This document shows positions 1 through 5,170 of a stretch of 5,250 bases of DNA, in pieces (the first letter of the stretch is position 1; each line of letters starts with the position of its first letter). The stretch is taken from contig WLLZ01000123.1 in assembly GCA_009700485.1 (NCBI GenBank), forward strand, positions 1 through 5,250, read 5' to 3'. Under the pieces are notes generated by a model that saw nothing but the letters and a program-made list of their open reading frames with translations, was not told where the DNA came from and did no database searches. Source of the DNA: Actinomycetota bacterium (GTDB lineage Bacteria; Actinomycetota; Actinomycetes; S36-B12). A program made the position numbers and the translations under genes.

Positions 1-23
1 CGGGGACTGCCAACTATCAGCCA

Positions 24-57
24 CTCCCGCAAGGGAGCCATCCAACTCCTTCGGAGG
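24..57 (+). promoter_or_regulatory. groES leader: two short hairpins and the ribosome binding site
   Basis: The leader carries CTCCC-GCAA-GGGAG (24-37), a perfect 5-bp stem closed by a GNRA-type tetraloop. It is followed by CTCC-TTC-GGAG (46-56), a 4-bp stem whose right arm is the Shine-Dalgarno core GGAGG (53-57). The SD lies 9 nt ahead of the GTG at 67, which supports that start. Partial masking of the SD by the second hairpin is possible, but the stem is short. No complete CIRCE operator (TTAGCACTC-N9-GAGTGCTAA) is present in the 66 nt available. The promoter and any HrcA operator may lie left of the window. The RBS is well supported; a regulatory role for the hairpins is inference. Confidence 0.45.
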
Positions 58-66
58 GACGCCACA

Positions 67-366
67 GTGTCGGTCTCCATCAAGCCGCTCGAGGATCGCA
101 TCTTGGTCCAAACCCTAGAAGCCGAGCAGACCACTGCTTCTGGCCTCGTTATCCCAGACACCGCCAAGGAAAAGCCCCAAGAGGGCAAGGTAATGGCGGT
201 TGGTCCGGGTCGTTTCGACGAGGACGGTGCCAAGCGGATTCCGCTCGACATCAAGGTCGGCGACGTAGTCATCTACAGCAAGTACGGCGGCACCGAAGTC
301 AAGTACAACAATGAGGAGTACTTGATTCTTTCGGCCCGCGACGTACTGGCAATCGTCGAGAAGTAG
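67..366 (+). CDS. groES: GroES co-chaperonin (Hsp10)
   Basis: This is the 10-kDa co-chaperonin. It forms a heptameric lid on the GroEL ring in the cytoplasm and closes the folding chamber during the ATP cycle. The 99-residue length is typical of the family. The N-terminal strand SIKPLEDRILV (4-14) is followed by the mobile loop around residues 18-38, with GLVIPD at 26-31 as the hydrophobic stretch that contacts the GroEL apical domain. VGPGRFDEDG (45-54) begins the roof-loop region, and DVVIYSKYGGTEVKYNNEEYL (66-86) is the conserved C-terminal barrel. The start is GTG at 67, preceded by GGAGG at 53-57 with a 9-nt spacer. It is the first gene of a groES-groEL1 operon; groEL follows after 158 nt. 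No truncation or unusual residues were seen. Identity is considered certain. Confidence 0.97.
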   Translation: MSVSIKPLEDRILVQTLEAEQTTASGLVIPDTAKEKPQEGKVMAVGPGRFDEDGAKRIPLDIKVGDVVIYSKYGGTEVKYNNEEYLILSARDVLAIVEK

Positions 367-388
367 TTCGACCCAAGCATCGTCTTTG

Positions 389-438
389 ACGTAAGCCGCC
401 CCGGTCACCGGTAGTACCGGGTGCCGGGGCGCTTACGT
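389..438 (+). promoter_or_regulatory. Long stem-loop between groES and groEL
   Basis: The left arm (389-404, ACGTAAGCCGCCCCGG) pairs with the right arm (424-438, CCGGGGCGCTTACGT) with a single bulged C. The stem continues inward as 406-412 against 416-423 (CACCGGT / ACCGGGTG, one bulged G), leaving a 3-nt AGT loop. The result is an almost continuous stem of about 22 bp. There is no run of T after the right arm (next bases TAGGCGGTCG), so a classical intrinsic terminator is not well supported. An AT-rich stretch follows at about 461-490. Plausible roles are 3'-end protection of a processed groES mRNA, partial attenuation that sets the groES:groEL ratio, or a processing signal. Cleavage between groES and groEL is established in some bacteria, for example Agrobacterium. 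The structure is seen directly; its role is inferred. Confidence 0.7.
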
Positions 439-514
439 TAGGCGGTCGCAGTACCTGAAGCACTTATAACTTCATTTATCCATCTTTAACCCTTGCACTT
501 CCAAACCAGCAACG

Positions 515-519
515 AAGGA
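515..519 (+). promoter_or_regulatory. Ribosome binding site of groEL
   Basis: AAGGA lies 5 nt ahead of the ATG at 525. It supports that start, which also gives the expected GroEL N-terminus (MAKILEFDEDAR). Confidence 0.75.
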
Positions 520-524
520 AACCA

Positions 525-2150
525 ATGGCCAAGATCCTGGAATTCGACGAGGACGCCCGCCGCAGTCTCGAGCGTGGAGTTAATGCCCTTGCCGATGCCG
601 TTCGCGTAACACTGGGCCCACGTGGCCGCAACGTCGTCATCGACAAGAAGTGGGGCGCCCCCACGATCACCAATGACGGTGTGACCATCGCGCGTGAGAT
701 TGAGCTCGAGGATCCATACGAGAATCTAGGCGCGCAGTTGGCCAAGGAAGTTGCCACCAAGACAAACGACGTTGCCGGTGACGGCACCACCACGGCCACC
801 GTGCTAGCACAGGCCATGGTTCGCGAAGGTCTCAAAATGGTGGCCGCTGGCGCGTCGCCGCTTGATATTAAGCGCGGTATCGACAAGGCCGTTATCGCGA
901 TGACCGAAAAGCTCATCTCGATCTCGCGCCCGGTAGCCGGCAAGGATGAAATAGCCAATGTTGCGACCATATCGTCGCAGGATCGCGAGATTGGTGAACT
1001 TATCGCTGATGCTTTCGACAAGGTTGGCAAGGACGGCGTGATTTCGGTTGAAGAGTCGAGCACCACATCGATGGAACTCGAGTTCACCGAGGGCATGCAG
1101 TTCGACAAGGGCTACATCTCGCCCTACTTTGTTACCGACGCTGAGCGCATGGAAGCTGTGATCGAAGACGGCCGGGTGCTGCTGGTACAGAACAAGATTT
1201 CCAGTGTTCAAGAACTATTGCCCCTCCTGGAGAAGGTTGTCCAGGCCGGTAAGCCACTGCTGATCATCGCCGAAGACGTCGATGGTGAGGCACTTTCCAC
1301 CCTGGTCGTTAACCGCATTCGCGGTACTTTCTCGTCGGTCGCGGTGAAGGCCCCGGCCTTTGGTGATCGGCGCAAGGCCATGTTGCAAGATCTTGCAGCT
1401 CTGACCGGCGCAACCGTGGTAACCCCCGAGGTTGGCCTAAAGCTTGACCAGGTGGGCCTCGAGGTTCTTGGTTCAGCTCGCCGGATCGTGGTCACCAAGG
1501 ACAACACCACCATCGTCGATGGCGGCGGTGACCATGCACTGGTTGCTGATCGGGTCGCCCAGATTCGTAATGAGATCGAGAACACTGATTCGGATTGGGA
1601 TCGCGAGAAGCTGCAGGAGCGGTTAGCCAAACTTGGTGGCGGCGTCGTCGTCATCAAGGTCGGTGCCCACACTGAAGTTGAACTCAAAGAGAAGAAGCAC
1701 CGCATTGAAGACGCAGTGTCTGCAACGCGTGCAGCTATCGAAGAGGGCATTGTCTCTGGCGGCGGCACCGCATTGGTGCAGGCATCGGCTTGCCTCGTGG
1801 GTGACCTCGGGCTAACCGGCGACCAAGCCACCGGAGTAGGTATTGTGCGCCGCTCAACGAGTGAGCCGCTGCGCTGGATCGCTGAGAATGCGGGCGAGCA
1901 GGGCTATGTCGTGGTTGCCAAGGTTGCCGAGCTACCAGTTGGGCATGGCCTAAACGCCGCGACGGGTGAGTATGTCGACTTGATGGCGGCCGGTGTTATC
2001 GACCCGGTTAAGGTCACTAGGTCGGCGCTACAGAATGCGGCTTCAATCGCCGCGATGTTACTCACCACCGAAGCGCTAGTTGTTGAAAAGCGCGAGGAGC
2101 AGCCGGCTGCTCAAGGTGGCGGCTACGGTGGTCACGGCCACAGTCACTAG
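525..2150 (+). CDS. groEL1: GroEL1-type chaperonin (Hsp60)
   Basis: This is the 60-kDa group I chaperonin, a double-ring ATP-driven folding machine that works with GroES. The 541-residue length is normal. The equatorial ATP site shows TLGPRGRNV (29-37), NDVAGDGTTTAT with D86 (81-92) and GIVSGGGTAL (408-417). D396 in EDAVSATRAAIEEG corresponds to the hydrolytic Asp398 of E. coli. D493 lies in the conserved VIDPVKV segment. Apical substrate and GroES-binding helices fall around 226-270, with KGYISPYF (195-202) before them. The C-terminus is GGGYGGHGHSH (531-541) rather than the Gly-Met repeats of E. coli. A His-containing tail is typical of actinobacterial GroEL1, the copy found in an operon with groES, while a GroEL2 with a Gly-Met tail is usually encoded elsewhere. 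This tail has only three His and is shorter than the mycobacterial one. Chaperonin identity is certain; the GroEL1 assignment rests on operon position and tail. Confidence 0.97.
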   Translation: MAKILEFDEDARRSLERGVNALADAVRVTLGPRGRNVVIDKKWGAPTITNDGVTIAREIELEDPYENLGAQLAKEVATKTNDVAGDGTTTATVLAQAMVREGLKMVAAGASPLDIKRGIDKAVIAMTEKLISISRPVAGKDEIANVATISSQDREIGELIADAFDKVGKDGVISVEESSTTSMELEFTEGMQFDKGYISPYFVTDAERMEAVIEDGRVLLVQNKISSVQELLPLLEKVVQAGKPLLIIAEDVDGEALSTLVVNRIRGTFSSVAVKAPAFGDRRKAMLQDLAALTGATVVTPEVGLKLDQVGLEVLGSARRIVVTKDNTTIVDGGGDHALVADRVAQIRNEIENTDSDWDREKLQERLAKLGGGVVVIKVGAHTEVELKEKKHRIEDAVSATRAAIEEGIVSGGGTALVQASACLVGDLGLTGDQATGVGIVRRSTSEPLRWIAENAGEQGYVVVAKVAELPVGHGLNAATGEYVDLMAAGVIDPVKVTRSALQNAASIAAMLLTTEALVVEKREEQPAAQGGGYGGHGHSH

Positions 2151-2154
2151 AACC

Positions 2155-2203
2155 AAATAAAGTAGGGGCGCCGCGCACAATGCGCGGCGCCCCTACTTTA
2201 TTT
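2155..2203. terminator. Bidirectional rho-independent terminator between groEL and whiB
   Basis: A perfect 23-bp inverted repeat has its left arm at 2155-2177 and right arm at 2181-2203, separated by a 3-nt loop (CAA). The core is GTAGGGGCGCCGCGC, flanked by AAATAAA on the left and TTTATTT on the right. On either strand a GC-rich stem is therefore preceded by an A-rich arm and followed by a T-rich one. It starts 5 nt after the groEL stop and ends 19 nt before the stop of the convergent whiB gene, so it can terminate both transcripts. Confidence 0.93.
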
Positions 2204-2222
2204 GCTAGTAGTTTGAATTTGA

Positions 2223-2510
2223 CTAGGAAGCAACCCTGCGCCGGGCGTAGATGACCTCACGGTCTTCCTCAGAAAGTCCGCCCCATACGCCATATGGTTC
2301 GCGCACCTGTAGTGCATGCTCTGCACACTTAATCTTGATGGGGCAGGTACCACAGATAGCCTTTGCGGCTTTTTCTCTGGCACTCCGGGCCGGGCCGCGC
2401 TCACCGTCGGGATGGAAGAAGGCTGATGGGTCCTCACCACGGCAGGCAGCGAATAACTGCCAGTCCCAAAAATCGCTATTGGGGCCCGGAAGCCTAGAAT
2501 AGTCAGCCAT
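2223..2510 (-). CDS. whiB3: WhiB-family [4Fe-4S] transcription regulator, WhiB3/WhiD type
   Basis: Wbl proteins are small actinobacterial regulators carrying an oxygen- and NO-sensitive [4Fe-4S] cluster. They act by binding the principal sigma factor. This 95-residue protein has the four cluster cysteines at C23, C53, C56 and C62 (C-x29-C-x2-C-x5-C), the GVWGG turn at 74-78, and a basic C-terminal patch (YARRRVAS). The N-terminal LPGPNSDFWDWQLFAACRG and FFHPDGERGPAR resemble Mycobacterium tuberculosis WhiB3 and Streptomyces WhiD. Both lie in the same groEL1-guaB neighbourhood, which supports orthology. The family links redox state to metabolism (WhiB3) or sporulation (WhiD); which applies here cannot be seen. 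ATG is at 2508-2510 on the minus strand, preceded by only a weak SD (GGA about 8 nt upstream) but by a strong promoter. It converges on groEL and diverges from the MerR-B12 gene. Confidence 0.93.
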   Translation of the reverse strand: MADYSRLPGPNSDFWDWQLFAACRGEDPSAFFHPDGERGPARSAREKAAKAICGTCPIKIKCAEHALQVREPYGVWGGLSEEDREVIYARRRVAS

Positions 2511-2538
2511 TTGGGGGTCCGTAGATGCTCATAGATGT

Positions 2539-2567
2539 ACTATATAAAGCGGTCATAGGTTAGTCAA
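2539..2567 (-). promoter_or_regulatory. Sigma70/HrdB/SigA-type promoter of the whiB gene
   Basis: On the minus strand TTGACT (plus 2562-2567) is followed by exactly 17 bp and then TATAGT (plus 2539-2544). Each hexamer is close to the consensus TTGACA/TATAAT. Transcription would start near 2532, giving a leader of about 20 nt before the ATG at 2510. This is the best promoter in the window. Confidence 0.8.
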
Positions 2568-2632
2568 GGGTCTACCGTGAACATAGTTCGAAGCGTTTGG
2601 GAATTTACCGCAAAGCTAGGCGGGTAGCCCGA

Positions 2633-2646
2633 AAATCAGTTGATTT
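2633..2646. repeat. Inverted repeat AAATCA-GT-TGATTT in the divergent intergenic region
   Basis: A perfect 6-bp inverted repeat with a 2-bp centre, immediately preceded by a CGGG-TAG-CCCG repeat (2621-2631). It lies about 60 bp ahead of the MerR-B12 start and about 66 bp behind the whiB -35 box. It has the size and symmetry of a dimer-binding operator, but the cognate protein is unknown. Confidence 0.4.
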
Positions 2647-2656
2647 GCTAGGGGGT

Positions 2657-2674
2657 AGTGTGGGGTTTCACACT
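2657..2674. promoter_or_regulatory. Operator-like inverted repeat AGTGTG-N6-CACACT
   Basis: Perfect 6-bp arms are separated by GGGTTT. The right arm overlaps by 2 bp the candidate -35 element of the downstream regulator gene, so a bound protein could affect that promoter. Autoregulation by the MerR-B12 protein is a reasonable guess. The sequence does not resemble the long promoter spacer repeats of classical MerR operators. Confidence 0.4.
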
Positions 2675-2701
2675 GCAATTCCCATTAGCATCGGGCACAA
2701 T
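2673..2701 (+). promoter_or_regulatory. Weak candidate promoter of the MerR-B12 gene
   Basis: CTGCAA (2673-2678), a 17-bp spacer and CACAAT (2696-2701) form a mediocre -35/-10 pair. The expected start point is 5-7 nt after the -10, at about 2706-2708, which coincides with the GTG at 2707. The transcript may therefore be leaderless. TAGCAT at 2686-2691 is an alternative -10. Confidence 0.4.
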
Positions 2702-2706
2702 ACGGT

Positions 2707-3657
2707 GTGGACAATTCTGCCCAAGTAGAAGTTCCTGGGCTAACCGTTGCAGCGGTGGCGCGCCGCCTAGGGATTGCTCCGGCGACTTTGCGCACTTGGG
2801 ATCGTCGCTACGGCCTCGGACCAGCCGAGCGCCAGGTGGGGGCCCACCGCCGTTACGCGGCAACTGATCTAGCCCGGCTGGAGCAGGTCCGGCGCCTAAT
2901 TAACGCTGGGGTGACAATTGGTGATGCGGCGCAGTTAGTGCTGGCCGCGGATCTGAATTTGCAAGTGGGGTCCACTGTGGCACCAAAGCAGGTGCCAACA
3001 CAGGTGACGGCGAATTTCCCGACGGATCTCGAAGTTAACGCATTGGTGCCGAGCCAGACAGCACGGGGGCTAGCGAGGGCAGCGGACTCCTTGGATTCAG
3101 TAGCCTGCCGCGAAATCATCAATTCTTCCTTGGAACAACGGGGTGTGGTCTGGACCTGGGAATCCCTGATTGCGCCGCTTCTCGTTGACCTCGGGGAGCG
3201 CTGGCATGCAACCGGGCGCGGCGTTGAAGTCGAACACGCTTTGACCCAGGTAATTGAGTTTTGTCTTGGAACGGTAGCCGGGCAGGTGAGTACCCCGATA
3301 AATGTGCGGCCGGTGCTACTGGCCGCTGCACCAGATGAACTCCATGCGCTAACCCTAAAGGCACTGTCCGCCGCATTGGCTGAGCGGCAAATTGAAGTTG
3401 TCATGTTAGGGCAGCGGGTTCCCTCCGATGCGCTATTTGCCGCCGTGCAGCGTTTAGGCCCGTCGGTAGTCTTTGTCTGGTCCCAGGCCGCTGCAACTGG
3501 CCATCCAGCCCACCTGGCAGACCTGCGGAAAATCCGCCCAGCGCCAGCACTCGTTGCAGGGGGCCCAGGATGGCCTGAGTCGATGCCCCCCGGCGTAATC
3601 CGAGTCCTTCACTTGGCCGAGGCGGTGTCCAAAATCTCGCGGATAGTGGGCGAGTAG
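2707..3657 (+). CDS. MerR-family regulator with cobalamin-binding sensory domain (CarH/LitR-like)
   Basis: A cytoplasmic DNA-binding regulator of 316 residues. The N-terminal MerR helix-turn-helix spans about 11-80 (LTVAAVARRLGIAPATLRTWDRRYGL, then HRRY at 47-50). A variable linker covers about 81-115. A four-helix cobalamin-cap domain (about 116-195) contains W166-x9-E176-H177, the W-x9-EH signature described for AdoCbl photoreceptors of the CarH/LitR family. The C-terminal Rossmann-like B12 domain (about 200-316) has E211-L-H213-A-L-T216, matching E/D-x-H-x-x-G with His as axial cobalt ligand but Thr in place of the final Gly. It also has S259 in VFVWSQ and VAGGPG (283-288) for the nucleotide tail. 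In CarH, AdoCbl drives tetramer assembly and repression, and light breaks it up. The start is firm: GTG 2707 is the only start codon after the in-frame TAG at 2686-2688, with almost no SD. The gene ends 9 nt before guaB, so co-transcription is likely. The family is certain; the light-sensing role is inferred. Confidence 0.88.
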   Translation: MDNSAQVEVPGLTVAAVARRLGIAPATLRTWDRRYGLGPAERQVGAHRRYAATDLARLEQVRRLINAGVTIGDAAQLVLAADLNLQVGSTVAPKQVPTQVTANFPTDLEVNALVPSQTARGLARAADSLDSVACREIINSSLEQRGVVWTWESLIAPLLVDLGERWHATGRGVEVEHALTQVIEFCLGTVAGQVSTPINVRPVLLAAAPDELHALTLKALSAALAERQIEVVMLGQRVPSDALFAAVQRLGPSVVFVWSQAAATGHPAHLADLRKIRPAPALVAGGPGWPESMPPGVIRVLHLAEAVSKISRIVGE

Positions 3658-3666
3658 CCTTCGGGT

Positions 3667-5163
3667 ATGTCGACACAAGGGTTACCGGAGAAATTTGCTT
3701 ATCTGGGCCTTACTTTTGACGATGTTTTGCTCTTACCCGCGCAATCTGATGTGGTGCCAAGCGAAGTAGATACCACCTCGCGAGTTACGCGAAATATCAG
3801 TGTGCGGGTGCCGCTCGTATCCAGTGCCATGGATACCGTGACTGAAGCGCGCATGGCCATCGCGATGGCACGCAGTGGTGGCGTAGGGGTACTGCACCGC
3901 AACTTGCCAATTGAAGAGCAAGCTACTCAGGTTGACCTAGTTAAGCGCTCTGAAGCCGGCATGGTCACCAATCCGATCGTATGTTCGCCAAATGATTCAC
4001 TCGCCGACGTTGATCGACTCTGCGGGCGCTACCGCATTTCGGGCGTACCTGTTGTTGACGCCGCCGGAGTCCTTGTCGGAATCGTCACCAATCGTGATAT
4101 GCGTTTCGAAGAAGACATGGGTAGGCCGGCGCATGAAGTAATGACGCGCATGCCGCTAGTTACCGCTCAGGTGGGTATCTCACCGGAAGCCGCATTGCAG
4201 CTACTCGCGACCCGCAAAGTCGAAAAACTTCCACTCGTTGACTCCGATGGCCGCCTGCGCGGGCTCTTCACGGTCAAAGATTTTGTTAAGAGTGATAAAT
4301 ACCCGTTGGCTACCAAAGATTCAGGTGGCCGGTTGGTGGTGGGCGCGGCTATCGGTGTGGGTGACGACGCCGATAAACGCGCACGCGCGCTGATTGAAGC
4401 CGGTGTTGACTTTCTCATTGTCGACACCGCACACGGTCATTCGCGAGCGGTCATCGACATGGTTCGCCTGCTAAAGCGCGAGACTTCAATTGATATCGTC
4501 GGCGGAAACGTGGCCACCCGAGCCGGAGCGCAGGCTTTGATCGACGCGGGTGCTGACGGAATCAAGGTTGGCGTAGGCCCCGGTTCAATTTGCACCACCC
4601 GCGTGGTCGCTGGAGTTGGAGTCCCGCAGGTTTCAGCCATATATGAAGCATCATTGGCAGCCGGCCCAGCTGGAGTGCCCGTGATTGGCGATGGAGGTTT
4701 GCAATACTCCGGCGACATTGCAAAAGCACTTGTCGCCGGGGCCGATACCGTGATGCTCGGGTCATTGCTGGCGGGTTGTGAAGAAGCTCCAGGTGATGTC
4801 GTTTTCGTAAATGGCAAGCAGTTCAAGTCGTACCGCGGTATGGGGTCACTTGGCGCGATGCAATCACGTGGGCAAGCCCGTTCCTACAGCAAAGATAGGT
4901 ATTTTCAGGACGATGTGTTGAGCGATGACAAATTGGTGCCTGAAGGCATTGAAGGAGTTGTCGCGTACCGGGGCCCCCTCAGTGCGGTAGCTCACCAGTT
5001 AGTGGGAGGTCTGCGTGCTGCCATGGGTTACTCGGGTGCGGCGACAATCCCCGAATTACACGAAAAGGGATCCTTCGTGCGCATTACCGCAGCAGGATTG
5101 CGCGAGAGTCACCCACATGATGTCGAAATGACGATCGAAGCCCCTAACTACTCCAGCCGATAG
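3667..5163 (+). CDS. guaB: IMP dehydrogenase
   Basis: Catalyses NAD-dependent oxidation of IMP to XMP, the committed step of guanine nucleotide synthesis; a cytosolic tetramer. The 498 residues show the full domain order: N-terminal barrel segment with LTFDDVLLLPAQSDVVPSEVD (15-35), a pair of CBS domains (about 98-210) that bind regulatory nucleotides, then the rest of the TIM barrel. Visible sites are DTAHGHS (253-259), the catalytic loop GVGPGSICTTR with Cys309, the IMP phosphate-binding GDGGLQYSGD (341-350), YRGMGSLGAM (389-398), the flap Arg-Tyr pair R411-Y412 in KDRYFQ, and EGIEGVVAYRG (426-436). No residue is missing. ATG at 3667 follows the upstream regulator's stop by 9 nt in the same reading frame. 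No clear SD precedes it, so translation may depend on coupling to the upstream gene. guaB3 follows after 7 nt. Confidence 0.98.
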   Translation: MSTQGLPEKFAYLGLTFDDVLLLPAQSDVVPSEVDTTSRVTRNISVRVPLVSSAMDTVTEARMAIAMARSGGVGVLHRNLPIEEQATQVDLVKRSEAGMVTNPIVCSPNDSLADVDRLCGRYRISGVPVVDAAGVLVGIVTNRDMRFEEDMGRPAHEVMTRMPLVTAQVGISPEAALQLLATRKVEKLPLVDSDGRLRGLFTVKDFVKSDKYPLATKDSGGRLVVGAAIGVGDDADKRARALIEAGVDFLIVDTAHGHSRAVIDMVRLLKRETSIDIVGGNVATRAGAQALIDAGADGIKVGVGPGSICTTRVVAGVGVPQVSAIYEASLAAGPAGVPVIGDGGLQYSGDIAKALVAGADTVMLGSLLAGCEEAPGDVVFVNGKQFKSYRGMGSLGAMQSRGQARSYSKDRYFQDDVLSDDKLVPEGIEGVVAYRGPLSAVAHQLVGGLRAAMGYSGAATIPELHEKGSFVRITAAGLRESHPHDVEMTIEAPNYSSR

Positions 5164-5165
5164 GA
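5162..5165 (+). promoter_or_regulatory. Ribosome binding site of guaB3, overlapping the guaB stop
   Basis: AGGA overlaps the guaB stop codon TAG and lies 5 nt ahead of the GTG at 5171. This supports the GTG start and close translational linkage of guaB and guaB3. Confidence 0.65.
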
Positions 5166-5170
5166 CTCAC

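Noticed and set aside
20..40. Possible degenerate CIRCE (HrcA) operator: CACTC...GAG ahead of groES
   Set aside because: The CTC-GAG spacing is 8 and not 9, and the outer bases (GCC) do not match TTAG/CTAA. The short GC hairpin explains the symmetry.
389..438. Intrinsic terminator after groES
   Set aside because: The stem is strong, but no T-run follows it and groEL has no convincing promoter of its own. Kept as a stem-loop of unknown role.
459..503. Two GCACTT segments (460-465 and 495-500) upstream of groEL resembling the left half of CIRCE
   Set aside because: Neither has a matching GAGTGC right arm at 9 nt, so no operator can be called.
476..1211. Long open frames on the minus strand opposite groEL
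   Set aside because: They mirror the codon structure of groEL, show no recognisable domain, are Ser/Arg-rich as expected for antisense of a GC-rich gene, and lack an RBS.
1208..1831. 207-codon minus-strand open frame opposite groEL
   Set aside because: Low-complexity composition and full overlap with certain groEL coding sequence mark it as a shadow frame.
2251..2502. Plus-strand open frame opposite the whiB gene
   Set aside because: The minus-strand product has all four cluster cysteines and the GVWGG motif. The plus frame has no recognisable features and no start signals.
2853..3404. 183-codon minus-strand open frame opposite the MerR-B12 gene
   Set aside because: Ser/Thr/Arg-rich shadow of a gene whose domains are clearly recognisable on the plus strand.
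4437..4826. Minus-strand open frame opposite guaB
   Set aside because: It lies wholly inside the catalytic region of guaB, with no independent support.
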